Of a DNA stretch of 64,000 nt, positions 38,681-47,960 are shown in pieces. Each line of letters starts with the position of its first letter. The first letter of the stretch is position 1. This stretch comes from Candidatus Enterococcus murrayae (GTDB lineage Bacteria; Bacillota; Bacilli; Lactobacillales; Enterococcaceae), in contig NZ_JAFLVR010000034.1 in the NCBI RefSeq assembly GCF_017315985.1, positions 1 through 64,000 on the forward strand, in the 5' to 3' direction. Position numbers and translations under genes: made by a program. Under the pieces are notes generated by a model. It saw nothing but the letters and a program-made list of their open reading frames with translations. It was not told where the DNA came from and searched no databases.

Positions 38681-41284
38681 ATGAATATCGAAAAAATGAC
38701 GACAACTTTACAAGAAGCGGTTGCTGAAGCTCAGCAAATTGCGGTTACAAGACATCATCAAGAAATTGATATTGCTCACTTATGGAAAATTTTTTTACAG
38801 CCAAATCATTTTGGCCGAAATTTTTATACCGACGCGGGAATTGACGTTGAACAGTTTGAGCGAGAAGTGGATAGGGTATTAGATGAGTATCCCACTGTTA
38901 GTGGCGGTAATGTTCAATATGGTCAAAATCTTAGCCAAAATCTATTTAACCTTTTGAGTGAAGCAGACAAATTACGAGAAAAATTTCAGGATGATTTTTT
39001 ATCTACAGAAATTGTCATTTTAGCGTTGATGAAATTAAAAAATTATTCATTGACGAAGTATTTGATTCAGCAAGGGTTGAGTGAAAAACAACTACAGAAA
39101 AATATTGAAGAAATGCGAGGAGGGGATCGAGTGACCTCACAAAATCAAGAAGAAACTTATAAAGCATTGGAGAAATACGGCGTTGATTTAGTTCAGCAGG
39201 TTAAAAATGGCAAGCAGGATCCGATTATTGGTCGTGATGAAGAAATTCGTGATGTTATCCGAATTCTTTCTCGAAAAACAAAAAATAATCCAGTGTTAAT
39301 TGGTGAGCCGGGTGTTGGTAAAACTGCCATTGTGGAGGGATTGGCACAACGGATTGTACGCAAAGATGTTCCTGAAAATCTAAAGGATAAAACTGTTTTT
39401 TCTTTGGATATGGGATCATTGATTGCTGGAGCAAAATTTCGAGGTGAGTTTGAAGAACGTTTAAAGGCAGTTTTAAAAGAAGTCAAAAAATCAGACGGCA
39501 GAATTTTATTGTTTATCGATGAAATTCATAACATTGTTGGCGCTGGAAAAACAGAAGGCAGCATGGATGCCGGAAATATCCTTAAACCAATGTTGGCTCG
39601 TGGCGAGTTGCATTTGATTGGCGCTACGACTTTAGATGAATACCGTCAATATATGGAAAAAGACAAAGCACTGGAACGTCGATTCCAAAAGGTTTTAGTG
39701 AAAGAACCGACGGTCGAAGATACGATCAGCATTTTACGTGGGTTGAAGGAGCGATTTGAGATCCACCATGGTGTAAATATCCATGACAATGCTTTAGTAG
39801 CTGCAGCGACGTTATCAGATCGTTACATTACAGATCGTTTCTTACCTGATAAGGCGATCGATTTAGTTGATGAAGCTAGTGCCAGTATTCGAGTGGAAAT
39901 GAACTCGATGCCAACAGAACTTGATCAAGTAACTCGCCGGTTGATGCAATTAGAAATTGAAGAAGCCGCTTTAAAAAAAGAGAGCGATGATGCAAGCAAA
40001 AAACGTTTAGAAAACCTGCAAGAAGAACTGGCTGATCTTCGTGAAGAAACTAATGCAATGAAATTACAATGGGAGACTGAAAAAGAAGAAGTCAATGTCG
40101 TTTCTAATAAACGAGCGGAAATCGATCAAGCTAAACACGAGTTAGAGGATGCAGAAAACAATTATGACCTCGAACGAGCAGCTGTACTGCGTCATGGCAC
40201 GATTCCAAATTTGGAGAAAGAGTTAGCTGAGCTTGAAGAAAAAAATCAAAAGAATGACATAAAAATGGTTCAGGAAGCGGTAACTGAAAATGAAATTGCG
40301 CAAGTAGTCGGCAGATTGACCGGAATTCCGGTAACCAAATTGGTAGAAGGTGAACGAGAAAAGTTATTGAGTTTGAACAGCACCTTGCACAAACGCGTGA
40401 TTGGTCAGGATGAAGCAGTGGACGCTGTAAGTGACGCGGTGTTACGGTCACGTGCAGGCCTGCAGGATCCTAATCGTCCCTTAGGGTCATTCTTATTCTT
40501 AGGACCGACGGGTGTTGGAAAAACCGAACTTGCTAAAGCATTAGCAGAAAATCTATTTGATTCCGAAGATCACATGGTACGTATCGACATGAGTGAGTAT
40601 ATGGAGAAGCACTCAGTATCACGGCTTGTTGGGGCACCTCCAGGCTATGTTGGCTACGAGGAAGGCGGACAACTGACAGAAGCCGTTCGAAGAAATCCTT
40701 ATACGATTATCTTACTTGATGAAATTGAAAAAGCGCATCCGGATGTTTTCAATATTTTACTGCAAGTGTTGGATGATGGACGATTGACAGATTCTAAAGG
40801 TCGTTTAGTTGATTTCAAGAATACAGTATTGATCATGACTAGTAATATCGGGTCACAAGTATTACTGGATGGTGTAACAGTTGATGGGAAAATTCCTGAG
40901 ACAACAAAAGAACAGGTGTTAAGTATGTTGCGAGGTCATTTCAAGCCGGAATTTTTGAACCGAATTGATGATACCATCTTATTTACACCGTTGAGTTTGG
41001 ATAATGTAAAAGGCATTGTCGAGAAAATTGTGCAGCACTTGTCTCATCGTTTAGAGGAACAAGAAATTCAATTAGAGATTACAGAGGACGCTAAAAGTTG
41101 GATTGCTGAAAAAGCCTATGAACCACAATATGGTGCGCGTCCACTGAAACGATTCATTACACGAGAAGTGGAAACGCCTCTAGCAAAAGAAATTATTGCT
41201 GGACGAGTAATGCCGAAAACCAGCGTTTCTATCGAATTACTAGATGATCAATTGGTTTTTCAGAATCAGCCAATTAATGAATAA
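38681..41284 (+). CDS. clpB: ATP-dependent chaperone ClpB
   Basis: Hexameric disaggregase that works with DnaK to rescue aggregated proteins after heat stress. 867 residues. An N-terminal Clp repeat domain is followed by AAA1 ([14 protein letters not shown], about residue 205), the coiled-coil middle domain (about 395-525, with charged heptads), AAA2 ([14 protein letters not shown], about 605) and the C-terminal [14 protein letters not shown]. There is no ClpP-binding IGF loop evident. The ATG at 38681 follows CGGAGGT; the upstream frame would start inside the promoter. Single gene under a CtsR-type operator. Confidence 0.97.
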   Translation: MNIEKMTTTLQEAVAEAQQIAVTRHHQEIDIAHLWKIFLQPNHFGRNFYTDAGIDVEQFEREVDRVLDEYPTVSGGNVQYGQNLSQNLFNLLSEADKLREKFQDDFLSTEIVILALMKLKNYSLTKYLIQQGLSEKQLQKNIEEMRGGDRVTSQNQEETYKALEKYGVDLVQQVKNGKQDPIIGRDEEIRDVIRILSRKTKNNPVLIGEPGVGKTAIVEGLAQRIVRKDVPENLKDKTVFSLDMGSLIAGAKFRGEFEERLKAVLKEVKKSDGRILLFIDEIHNIVGAGKTEGSMDAGNILKPMLARGELHLIGATTLDEYRQYMEKDKALERRFQKVLVKEPTVEDTISILRGLKERFEIHHGVNIHDNALVAAATLSDRYITDRFLPDKAIDLVDEASASIRVEMNSMPTELDQVTRRLMQLEIEEAALKKESDDASKKRLENLQEELADLREETNAMKLQWETEKEEVNVVSNKRAEIDQAKHELEDAENNYDLERAAVLRHGTIPNLEKELAELEEKNQKNDIKMVQEAVTENEIAQVVGRLTGIPVTKLVEGEREKLLSLNSTLHKRVIGQDEAVDAVSDAVLRSRAGLQDPNRPLGSFLFLGPTGVGKTELAKALAENLFDSEDHMVRIDMSEYMEKHSVSRLVGAPPGYVGYEEGGQLTEAVRRNPYTIILLDEIEKAHPDVFNILLQVLDDGRLTDSKGRLVDFKNTVLIMTSNIGSQVLLDGVTVDGKIPETTKEQVLSMLRGHFKPEFLNRIDDTILFTPLSLDNVKGIVEKIVQHLSHRLEEQEIQLEITEDAKSWIAEKAYEPQYGARPLKRFITREVETPLAKEIIAGRVMPKTSVSIELLDDQLVFQNQPINE

Positions 41285-41318
41285 ATTAATTATGTAAATA
41301 AAATATGATCTAAAATCA

Positions 41319-41363
41319 AGAGTGGAATGACAGAAATATTTTTCTGGTTGTTTCACTCTTTTT
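41319..41363 (+). terminator. Terminator after clpB
   Basis: AGAGTG / CACTCT base stem plus GAA/TTT, with an inner CAGAAA/TTTCTG hairpin and T5. Confidence 0.8.
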
Positions 41364-41431
41364 GAAATTTTCAATAAAATAAACCTTCGAGAAAAAATCA
41401 AGTCTTTTTAAAGCGAAACATAACAACTTTT

Positions 41432-41513
41432 TCATTACGCATGTTACGAAGTAATGACAAATTAGTGAATTTGTGGTGTTTAAATTGTTTGTTAATTGTT
41501 AATGGATTATACT
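41432..41513 (+). promoter_or_regulatory. Promoter region of the LysM hydrolase gene
   Basis: TTGTTT (41485-41490), a 17-base spacer and TATACT (41508-41513). About 30 bases upstream is an inverted repeat TCATTAC / GTAATGA (41432-41438 with 41451-41457). Around the -35, TGTTTG-TTAAT-TGTTAA partly resembles the WalR consensus (TGTWAH, 5 bases, TGTWAH), which would suit a cell-wall hydrolase; the fit is weak. Confidence 0.55.
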
Positions 41514-41565
41514 TTTAAAGTAAGTAAAAATGAAGAGCTCTGTAGAGGTTTCTTGGAGGTATATA

Positions 41566-42423
41566 ATGAACCAATTTAAGACCCGCATCGAAAAATACAA
41601 TTATTTAAAAACGCAGCAAAAGGAAAAACGAATAAAGACAGCTAAAAAAACTGTCCCTTTGTTAGGAACGGCGATGATTCTTTCGCCAGCTGTTTTGACT
41701 ATGAATACAGTAAAAGCCAGTGCGGCTGAAACTGCTCAGGTTCAAAATCAATCTGCATTTATCGAACAATTAGGCGCTTCTGCAATGCAGGTTTCAGCGT
41801 CAAGTGATCTTTATGCATCGATCATGGTCGCTCAGGCTTTAGTTGAAACTGGTTTTGGTACCTCTCAATTATCAGCAGCACCTTATTATAATTTATTTGG
41901 TGTAAAAGAATATAGTGGCGGACCATCAGTAACTATGAGTACACAGGAGTATCTAAATGGACAATGGGTAACAATGAACGAACCATTTGCCGTTTACAGC
42001 AGTTATGCGGAATCATTTCAGGCTCATGCTAGTTTGTTAGCTAGCTCTTATTATGCGGGCGCGTGGAAAAGTCACACAAATAGTTATCAAGACGCAGCGG
42101 TTTATCTAACGGGTCGTTATGCTACAGACCCTGGATATGCCAGTAAATTAATCTCATTAATCCAAAACTATAACCTGACTCGTTTTGATACACCAGGAGC
42201 AGGTACAGCAGTTCAATCGACTGAGGAGACTCAAACTGTTTCTGAACAAACTACAACTGTGCAGCAAACAGCTCAAGCGAGCGGTCAATCTTACACTGTT
42301 CAATCCGGTGATTCGATCTGGGGCATCGCCGAAAAATTCGGTATCAGTGTCGATCAATTACTAGCGGATAACGGTTGGAGCTCAGATTCAACAATCATGC
42401 CAGGCGATACGATTGTCATTTAA
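41566..42423 (+). CDS. Secreted N-acetylglucosaminidase-domain hydrolase with LysM
   Basis: 285 residues. A long basic N-region (KTQQKEKRIKTAKK) precedes a hydrophobic core and a likely signal-peptidase site after KASA (about residues 45-50). A glucosaminidase domain (about 60-205) follows, with ALVETGFGTSQLS and PYYNLFGVKEY typical of the family and its catalytic Glu in LVETG. Then a Thr/Gln-rich linker (about 208-240) and one LysM domain (YTVQSGDSIWGIAEKFG). It cleaves or remodels peptidoglycan. TTGGAGGT five bases upstream fixes the start. It is short for an autolysin, with a single LysM. Confidence 0.9.
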   Translation: MNQFKTRIEKYNYLKTQQKEKRIKTAKKTVPLLGTAMILSPAVLTMNTVKASAAETAQVQNQSAFIEQLGASAMQVSASSDLYASIMVAQALVETGFGTSQLSAAPYYNLFGVKEYSGGPSVTMSTQEYLNGQWVTMNEPFAVYSSYAESFQAHASLLASSYYAGAWKSHTNSYQDAAVYLTGRYATDPGYASKLISLIQNYNLTRFDTPGAGTAVQSTEETQTVSEQTTTVQQTAQASGQSYTVQSGDSIWGIAEKFGISVDQLLADNGWSSDSTIMPGDTIVI

Positions 42424-42432
42424 CTTCTTAAA

Positions 42433-42457
42433 GATGGAGCGATTTGCTCCGTCTTTT
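42433..42457 (+). terminator. Terminator after the LysM hydrolase gene
   Basis: GATGGAGC / GCTCCGTC stem (one G-T pair) with a GATTT loop and T5. Confidence 0.9.
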
Positions 42458-42514
42458 TGTTGATGCAATTTTTCGCAGATACAAGAGCGGCTGTCAGCTT
42501 TTTATATTAATTGG

Positions 42515-42589
42515 TATAATAAGAACTACGCTTCACTCTAGATGGAAGAAGAAAAACTTAAGAAATGGCTATCTATCCATTTTTTAAAG
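42515..42589 (+). promoter_or_regulatory. cysK promoter and leader hairpin
   Basis: Extended -10 TGGTATAAT (TATAAT at 42515-42520) with a poor -35. About 40 bases later is a hairpin, AAATGG / CCATTT (42563-42582), with CTT/AAG at its outer base and T6 in its right flank. It stands between the promoter and cysK (42662), so it could attenuate cysK. There is no T-box motif and no known riboswitch fold. Confidence 0.45.
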
Positions 42590-42661
42590 TCGAAATTCTC
42601 GCATCTTTTCTCATTATTCGTTAATATAACTTACATAAGGTAAGGAATGGAGCGAGGTAAA

Positions 42662-43591
42662 ATGACAAAAATCTACAATTCAATTTTGGATACAATTGGC
42701 GAAACACCCATCGTAAAACTAGGACGTATAACAACAGATGATATGGCACAAGTGTATGTTAAGGTGGAATCATTTAATCCTGGCAGCAGTGTAAAGGATC
42801 GAATTGCATTAGCGATGATTGAGGATGCAGAAAAAAACGGCAGGTTAAAAGCTGGGATGATGATTATTGAACCAACGTCTGGAAATACAGGAATTGGTTT
42901 AGCAATGGTTGGAGCAGCAAAAGGCTACTCTGTGACTTTAGTAATGCCAGAAACTATGAGTATCGAGCGTCGTAAGTTAATGCAGGCTTATGGTGCCAAT
43001 CTTGTTTTAACGCCTGGAGCAGAGGGAATGAAAGGCGCTATTGCGAAAGCAAAGGAACTATCAGAAGAAAAGAATGGGTTCATACCATCGCAATTTGATA
43101 ACCCGATCAATCCGAAAGTTCATGAAAAGACGACAGCCAAAGAAATCGTAAACGCATTTGAAAAGAATGGGTTAGATGCTTTTGTGGCTGGGGTAGGTAC
43201 TGGCGGTACTATCACAGGTGTCGGAAATGAATTGAAGCGCATGTATTCGGACATCAAGATTTATGCGGTAGAACCAGAGGAATCGCCTGTCTTAGAAGGC
43301 GGTCAACCGGGGCCACATAAGATTCAAGGAATTGGCGCGGGATTTGTGCCAAGCATTCTAAATACTGAGGTATATGATCAGGTTTTACCGGTAAACAGCA
43401 ACGATGCAATGGAAACTGCTAGAGAAATTGCAAAAAAAGAAGGGATTCTAGTAGGAGTATCTTCAGGTGCTGCCTTATTTGCAGCGATGGAGGTAGCAAA
43501 AAAGATGGGTCCAGATCAAAAGGTATTGGTTTTATTGCCTGATAATGGGGAGCGCTACTTATCCACTGAGTTATTTCAATTTAACCAATAA
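42662..43591 (+). CDS. cysK: Cysteine synthase (O-acetylserine sulfhydrylase)
   Basis: PLP enzyme making cysteine from O-acetylserine and sulfide. 309 residues. The PLP lysine is in [10 protein letters not shown] (about residue 42), with the substrate loop [10 protein letters not shown], phosphate loop [10 protein letters not shown], and [11 protein letters not shown] near the C-terminus. Most homologues begin at MTKIYNSI, so I use the ATG at 42662 (GAGG four bases upstream) rather than the ATG at 42647. A single gene; cystine import by tcyP (16.4 kb) serves the same need. Confidence 0.95.
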   Translation: MTKIYNSILDTIGETPIVKLGRITTDDMAQVYVKVESFNPGSSVKDRIALAMIEDAEKNGRLKAGMMIIEPTSGNTGIGLAMVGAAKGYSVTLVMPETMSIERRKLMQAYGANLVLTPGAEGMKGAIAKAKELSEEKNGFIPSQFDNPINPKVHEKTTAKEIVNAFEKNGLDAFVAGVGTGGTITGVGNELKRMYSDIKIYAVEPEESPVLEGGQPGPHKIQGIGAGFVPSILNTEVYDQVLPVNSNDAMETAREIAKKEGILVGVSSGAALFAAMEVAKKMGPDQKVLVLLPDNGERYLSTELFQFNQ

Positions 43592-43684
43592 GTTTATGAA
43601 AAATATTAATTTTTGAATCCAACTAGTATTTCCCCTCAGATAATAGTATCATTTTAATATAGAATCCAATTAGGAGGGGCTTAT

Positions 43685-44122
43685 ATGGTAAATGAGGCAG
43701 TCGATCGAGCGGTCAAAGAATTGAAGGCCGGTGGAGTCCGAATTACGCCACAACGTTATGCCATTTTAGAGTATTTGATCCAGTACCGTAATCATCCAAC
43801 AGCTGATGAAATTTTTCGTTCACTAGAAAGCCGCTTCCCAAATATGAGTGTGGCTACCGTGTACAACAATTTGAGGAAATTCGTTGAGATTGGTATCGTG
43901 CAAGAAATGAACTATGGCGATGCGGCAAGTCGATTCGATTTCACGAATCAGCAGCATTATCATGCAATTTGTACGGAGTGTGGAAAAATCGTTGACTTTT
44001 TCTATCCCGGACTGGAAGATGTTGAAATGGCATCAAGCAAATTGACAGGTTATCAGATTAATAAGCATCGCTTAGAGGTGTATGGCTTGTGTCCTGATTG
44101 TCAAAAAAAGGCTGAGGAATAA
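43685..44122 (+). CDS. perR: Peroxide-responsive repressor PerR (Fur family)
   Basis: 145 residues. The winged helix (RITPQRYAILEYL, then MSVATVYNNLRKFVE) precedes the metal-binding dimerisation domain. Regulatory-metal ligands appear as RFDF (Asp85-type), QQHYHAIC (two His) and KIVDF; Asp at the last position is the mark of PerR rather than Fur. Two CxxC pairs (CTECG, CPDCQ) hold the structural zinc. It senses H2O2 by metal-catalysed histidine oxidation. An AT-rich stretch near 43640 resembles a PerR box loosely, which would allow autoregulation. Confidence 0.92.
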   Translation: MVNEAVDRAVKELKAGGVRITPQRYAILEYLIQYRNHPTADEIFRSLESRFPNMSVATVYNNLRKFVEIGIVQEMNYGDAASRFDFTNQQHYHAICTECGKIVDFFYPGLEDVEMASSKLTGYQINKHRLEVYGLCPDCQKKAEE

Positions 44123-44136
44123 TTCCTCGGTCTTTT
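44109..44136 (+). terminator. Terminator overlapping the perR stop
   Basis: CTGAGGAAT / ATTCCTCGG stem (one G-T pair) followed by T5; the stop codon is inside the hairpin. Confidence 0.87.
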
Positions 44137-44310
44137 TCATTTAACATAACAAAAAGTATATTTTTGTTAATGAGAATGATCACATAATTTTGTGGCAGCG
44201 TTTGCTCATTTTTTTATTAAAAAAACTTTTTTAAGAGAAGCAAAAAATATAAAATGAAAATACTCTTATCTGATAATGCTGTTATGACAGTGTTATCAGA
44301 TATTTTTTTT
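44137..44310 (+). other. Intergenic segment ending in an isolated strong terminator; possible small RNA
   Basis: The perR-ald gap (331 bases) has no convincing coding sequence. perR already ends in its own terminator at 44136. A second, stronger terminator stands alone: TATCTGATAA (44267-44276) with TTATCAGATA (44293-44302), an inner CTGT/ACAG, and T8. Weak promoter-like TTGTTA/TAATTT elements occur near 44164-44190. A short untranslated RNA of 90-120 bases would fit; a backup terminator for perR is the simpler reading. Confidence 0.45.
44267..44310 (+). terminator. Isolated intrinsic terminator upstream of ald
   Basis: 10-bp outer stem, 4-bp inner stem and T8. The ald promoter lies 60 bases downstream. 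Confidence 0.92.
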
Positions 44311-44370
44311 CAATTAAATGAAGAGACTATCAAGATAAATGAGATATCAATAACACTTAGAGCATGTTCG

Positions 44371-44398
44371 TTGCTTATAAAAAGCATTGTGATATATT
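44371..44398 (+). promoter_or_regulatory. Promoter of ald-ilvA with inverted repeat
   Basis: TTGCTT (44371-44376), a 16-base spacer, TATATT (44393-44398). TGCTT / AAGCA (44372-44386) forms an inverted repeat across the -35 and spacer, a possible operator. Confidence 0.58.
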
Positions 44399-44453
44399 AA
44401 ACTTGTTCCGAAGTTAAAGAACTTTGATAATAATTTTATAGGAGTGATTTACT

Positions 44454-45563
44454 GTGAAAATTGGCGTAATTAAAGATCCAAAACAAGGTGAGGCACGTGT
44501 AGGCATGACACCTGAAAATGTTAAAATCTTAGTAGAGGCAGGAAATGAAGTACTAGTTGATAACAATGCTGGGGCTGGTTCTGGTTTTACTAATGATCAA
44601 TATATAGAAGCAGGCGGTAAAATTGTTGATACAGATACTGCATGGACTGCAGATCTGATCGTGAAAGTGAAAGAACCAATGGAAAGCGAATATCACTATT
44701 TCAAAAAAGGACAAATTATTTGGGGCTTTTTACATTTGGCAGCGAATAAAGCGTGTGTGGAAAAAATGATGGAAGTCGGCGTAACAGCTTTGTCAGGTGA
44801 AAATATTTCCATCAATGGTGTCTTAGAACTATTAAAACCAATGAGTGCTATCGCTGGACGCCGTGCAGTGAACTTGGGTCAGTATTATTTAGAAAAACAA
44901 CATGGCGGCGAAGGAATCTTACTTCCAGGAATCGCTGGTGTCGAAGCCGGGACAGTCGTTATCTTAGGGGGCGGAAACGCGGCTGAAAATGCAGCAGATA
45001 TGGCAGTTGGTATTGGCTGTCACGTAATCATTCTTGAAGTAAATGAAAATCGAATCAAACAACTTCAGGATCGCTACAAAGAGCATAACGTTGATGTGCT
45101 TATTTCAAATACTGAAAACTTAGAGAAAAAAATCAAAGAAGCAGATATTTTCATTTCCACCGTTTTAATTCCGGGGGCTAAACCACCGAAATTGGTCAAG
45201 GAATATATGGTTGAATCAATGAAACCTGGCTCTGTGATTGTTGACATTGCCATCGACCAAGGTGGGACAGTTGAAACGATTGATAAACCAACCAATCATG
45301 CAGATCCTGTATTTATCAAACATGATGTCATTCATTATGCTGTTCCTAATATGCCGGGAGCTACACCAAGAACAGCGACGATTGCGTTGGCAAAAGGAAA
45401 TATTTCATTTCTTAAAGACGTCAGTGTAAAAGGACTAGAGGATGCGTTGAGATCTGACAAGTCATTATTATCTGGTTTAAGCGTTTATAATGGAAAGGTC
45501 GTTTCTAAAGCATTAGCAGATTCAATCGATGTTGAATTTACTGAAATAGGAGATGTTCTCTAA
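44454..45563 (+). CDS. ald: Alanine dehydrogenase
   Basis: NAD-dependent reversible deamination of L-alanine to pyruvate and ammonia. 369 residues. The substrate Arg is in EARVGMTPENV, Lys in VKVKEP, His in GFLHLA and the catalytic Asp in VDIAIDQGGTVE; the nucleotide loop is VILGGGNAAENAADMA. The GTG start follows AGGAGTG by seven bases. The stop overlaps the ilvA start by one base (TAATG), so the two are coupled. Staphylococcus has a similar ald-tdcB pair. Confidence 0.95.
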   Translation: MKIGVIKDPKQGEARVGMTPENVKILVEAGNEVLVDNNAGAGSGFTNDQYIEAGGKIVDTDTAWTADLIVKVKEPMESEYHYFKKGQIIWGFLHLAANKACVEKMMEVGVTALSGENISINGVLELLKPMSAIAGRRAVNLGQYYLEKQHGGEGILLPGIAGVEAGTVVILGGGNAAENAADMAVGIGCHVIILEVNENRIKQLQDRYKEHNVDVLISNTENLEKKIKEADIFISTVLIPGAKPPKLVKEYMVESMKPGSVIVDIAIDQGGTVETIDKPTNHADPVFIKHDVIHYAVPNMPGATPRTATIALAKGNISFLKDVSVKGLEDALRSDKSLLSGLSVYNGKVVSKALADSIDVEFTEIGDVL

Positions 45564-46570
45564 TGACCGATACAATGACAAAGTTACCTGTATCCATTGA
45601 AGATATCCATGAAGCTAAAAATGTTGTCAAACAATATGGTCGTGTAACTCCATTGATTCAATCGATGTTTCTAACTGCTAAAACGGGTGGACAAGTATTT
45701 TTGAAATTGGAGAATATGCAATTAACAGGTTCATTCAAATTTCGAGGAGCCTTTAACAAAATCGCCCATTTAACTCAAGCAGAAAAAGATAAAGGCGTCA
45801 TCGCTGTTTCAGCCGGCAACCATGCTCAGGGAGTGGCGTTAACATCAAAATTATTAGGAATTCAAAGTACGATCGTAATGCCGGAAACTGCGCCAAAGGC
45901 TAAAGTAGAAGCAACTGAAGGCTATGGTTCAAAAGTAATTCTGCATGGAGCTGGGTTTGATGATGCAAAAGCTTATTGTGAGAAGATCGTTGAAGAAACT
46001 GGCGTGACCTATATTCCTCCATACGATGACGAATTTGTAATGGCCGGGCAAGGAACGATTGGTTTGGAAATCTTAGATTCAATCTGGGATGTCGATACTG
46101 TTATCGTACCCGTTGGCGGCGGCGGATTAATCGCTGGAATCGCCGTGGCAATGAAGACGTTCAATCCAAATATCAATATCATTGGTGTTCAAGCAGATAA
46201 CATCCATGGAATGACAGCATCATTTCGCGCCGGACATAAAGTGGGCTATAAAAAAGCGGCGACGATTGCAGATGGTTGTGCGGTAGAATTTCCTGGAAAT
46301 CTTACTTTCGAAGTTGTAGAAAATTTGGTAGACTACATGGTAACTGTCTCTGAACAAGAAATCGAGCTTGCCATGAAGGATCTGATTCAACGGACAAAAA
46401 TCGTGGTTGAGGGAGCTGGCGCTTTAGCGACGGCAGCGATTCTTTCAGGTAAGGTGAACCAATATGTTAATGGTAAAAAAGTCGTCGCTGTTGTATCTGG
46501 TGGAAATGTTGATTTAAATCGTATTACTGATGTCATTGGTCATTTTTCAGTTGCAAATGAATTAAAATAG
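45563..46570 (+). CDS. ilvA: Threonine/serine dehydratase, short catabolic type
   Basis: PLP enzyme deaminating threonine to 2-oxobutyrate and serine to pyruvate. 335 residues. The PLP lysine is in GSFKFRGAFNKI (about residue 55), with VSAGNHAQGVA and the phosphate loop PVGGGGLIAGIA. It lacks the C-terminal ACT regulatory domain of biosynthetic IlvA, and no ilv genes are near. Together with Ald it therefore looks like a catabolic enzyme (TdcB type). Followed by repeat copy B. Confidence 0.93.
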   Translation: MTDTMTKLPVSIEDIHEAKNVVKQYGRVTPLIQSMFLTAKTGGQVFLKLENMQLTGSFKFRGAFNKIAHLTQAEKDKGVIAVSAGNHAQGVALTSKLLGIQSTIVMPETAPKAKVEATEGYGSKVILHGAGFDDAKAYCEKIVEETGVTYIPPYDDEFVMAGQGTIGLEILDSIWDVDTVIVPVGGGGLIAGIAVAMKTFNPNINIIGVQADNIHGMTASFRAGHKVGYKKAATIADGCAVEFPGNLTFEVVENLVDYMVTVSEQEIELAMKDLIQRTKIVVEGAGALATAAILSGKVNQYVNGKKVVAVVSGGNVDLNRITDVIGHFSVANELK

Positions 46571-46593
46571 ATAGACAAAAAAATAATGATTCG

Positions 46594-46673
46594 AAAGTCT
46601 TTTTGAAAAATACTTAATAAAAAGAAAGCGAACGCTCGTATTACCATCAATCACGATAGTATATGAGCGTTCA
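46594..46673. repeat. Structured non-coding repeat, copy B
   Basis: Between convergent ilvA and the CorA-like gene. 46594-46629 matches copy A (1489-1524) at 33 of 36 positions. The following stem GAACGCTC / GAGCGTTC (46630-46637 with 46665-46672), extended by four pairs, starts exactly 36 bases in, as in copy A. The arms differ from copy A in sequence but still pair. The loop keeps ATCAAT..CGAT. Confidence 0.7.
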
Positions 46674-46778
46674 ATTTTTATTTATCCCATTTCATTGTTT
46701 CTTTCGATTAATGTAATTTCTTTTTTGAGTGAGCATTCTTATTTGATTGTAGCTCGAGAGCTGAATGTTCAATAAACG

Positions 46779-47696
46779 TTAGGCGTCGTAATCCTTTTTG
46801 AATAGATAAACACCGCTAACTATAGAGACGATTAAAGCCAATAGAACAACCATAATCGAACCAATCTCAGAGTCACGCCATAATAATCCACCCGTATTGA
46901 TCCCCCAAAGGCTGAAAATCAAAGTTGGCAATGCAAGCAAAAGTGAGGCTGTATTGAGAAATTTCATCAGCTGATTCAAACGATTGTCCATCATACTGTC
47001 AATTAATCCACTGATGGAGCTTAGCATTTCACGATAAATCTGAACAGATGTTGTAGCCTGTTTGGTTTGCAGTTCGATCTCGATAGCCAAATCACGGTCA
47101 GATGCGACTAGGCTAGAATCTAGAAGCTGCGTAATCGTTTTGCGCTGTTCTTTTAAAAGATTATCGATGTACACTAAATTTTTTTCAGTATTTGTGGTTT
47201 TCTCTAAAATAGACTTGTTTGAGCCAGTTGATGTCACCTGACTGATTTCTTCAATCGTTTTACGCTGCTTTTTCAAAAAAATTAGATAATGCTCGTTAAT
47301 GATTTGCAAAGTGTGCAGAATCAAGCCTGCTTTAGTAAAAATTTCAGATTTGTAATTGTCTAAGACTTCATCCATCAACTGTCCTTTACTGACAGTGATT
47401 AACACATCTTCTGTTAGAAAAACGGTGACGGCTGACGATAATGATTCTGGCTCATCAATAGATTGGATATTGATAAAGAGCATTAGACAAAGCGTTTTTT
47501 CATTTTCTATTTGATATCTCTTAAAAAAAGAAACATTGGAGTATTTTTCCCCTAAAGAAAAGAAATTTTCAGGCAATTCATAGGATTGATGCAACTGCTC
47601 CTTTTCATCCGCAGTAGGATTGGAAACGGATACCCAAATTCCGCTATGATTCCTGTTTTGTACACCTTCATTTGAAATAGAAAAGAATTCAATCAA
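46779..47696 (-). CDS. CorA-like divalent cation transporter, GIN variant
   Basis: About 305 residues: a cytoplasmic alpha/beta N-domain, a long charged helix (about 140-240) and two C-terminal membrane helices, the CorA/MIT plan. The signature between the helices is normally GMN; here it reads LWGINTGG. Ion selectivity is therefore uncertain (Mg, Co, Ni or Zn). AAGGAGG at 47712-47706 decides the start: TTG at 47696 has nine-base spacing. The GTG at 47720 would put the binding site inside the gene. Transcribed alone, divergent from xpt. Confidence 0.85.
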   Translation of the reverse strand: MIEFFSISNEGVQNRNHSGIWVSVSNPTADEKEQLHQSYELPENFFSLGEKYSNVSFFKRYQIENEKTLCLMLFINIQSIDEPESLSSAVTVFLTEDVLITVSKGQLMDEVLDNYKSEIFTKAGLILHTLQIINEHYLIFLKKQRKTIEEISQVTSTGSNKSILEKTTNTEKNLVYIDNLLKEQRKTITQLLDSSLVASDRDLAIEIELQTKQATTSVQIYREMLSSISGLIDSMMDNRLNQLMKFLNTASLLLALPTLIFSLWGINTGGLLWRDSEIGSIMVVLLALIVSIVSGVYLFKKDYDA

Positions 47697-47725
47697 CGAC
47701 AAGAACCTCCTTATCTTCACGTAGT

Positions 47726-47753
47726 AATATATACAATCATCTCAAATAGGCAA
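47726..47753 (-). promoter_or_regulatory. Promoter of the CorA-like gene
   Basis: On the minus strand: TTGCCT (47753-47748), a 16-base spacer, TATATT (47731-47726). A GGCAA/TTGCC palindrome (47749-47762) covers the -35. Confidence 0.55.
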
Positions 47754-47885
47754 GTAATTGCCAAATTTTTTGAATCATGAAATTTGTGAAAAAGGAAGTC
47801 TTGTCTATATAGTAAGCAAAGGTTCACTGAAAGTGAGACAATCATTTAATTCAGCTATAATTCTTCTCATTTGGAATAATTCTAG

Positions 47886-47913
47886 TTTACAGACAATTTC
47901 TATCTGATATAAT
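47886..47913 (+). promoter_or_regulatory. Promoter of xpt-pbuX
   Basis: TTTACA (47886-47891), a 16-base spacer, TATAAT (47908-47913), placing the RNA start near 47920, some 40 bases before the aptamer. Nothing else is recognisable between the two divergent promoters (47754-47885). Confidence 0.72.
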
Positions 47914-47960
47914 AGGCTTCATATTTCATAAACTCTAATGAAAATTTTCATTGGAAGTAA

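Noticed and set aside
40131-40451. Open frame of 106 codons on the minus strand
   Set aside because: Antisense to the clpB middle and AAA2 region; no ribosome site or family.
41396-41457. Possible third copy of the structured repeat (AAGTCTTTTT followed by a hairpin)
   Set aside because: Only about 10 bases match and the hairpin offset and loop differ from the two real copies; the TCATTAC/GTAATGA palindrome is listed with the promoter instead.
42458-42661. T-box or SAM riboswitch ahead of cysK
   Set aside because: No GGTGG-ACC T-box antiterminator motif, no specifier loop and no S-box core could be found.
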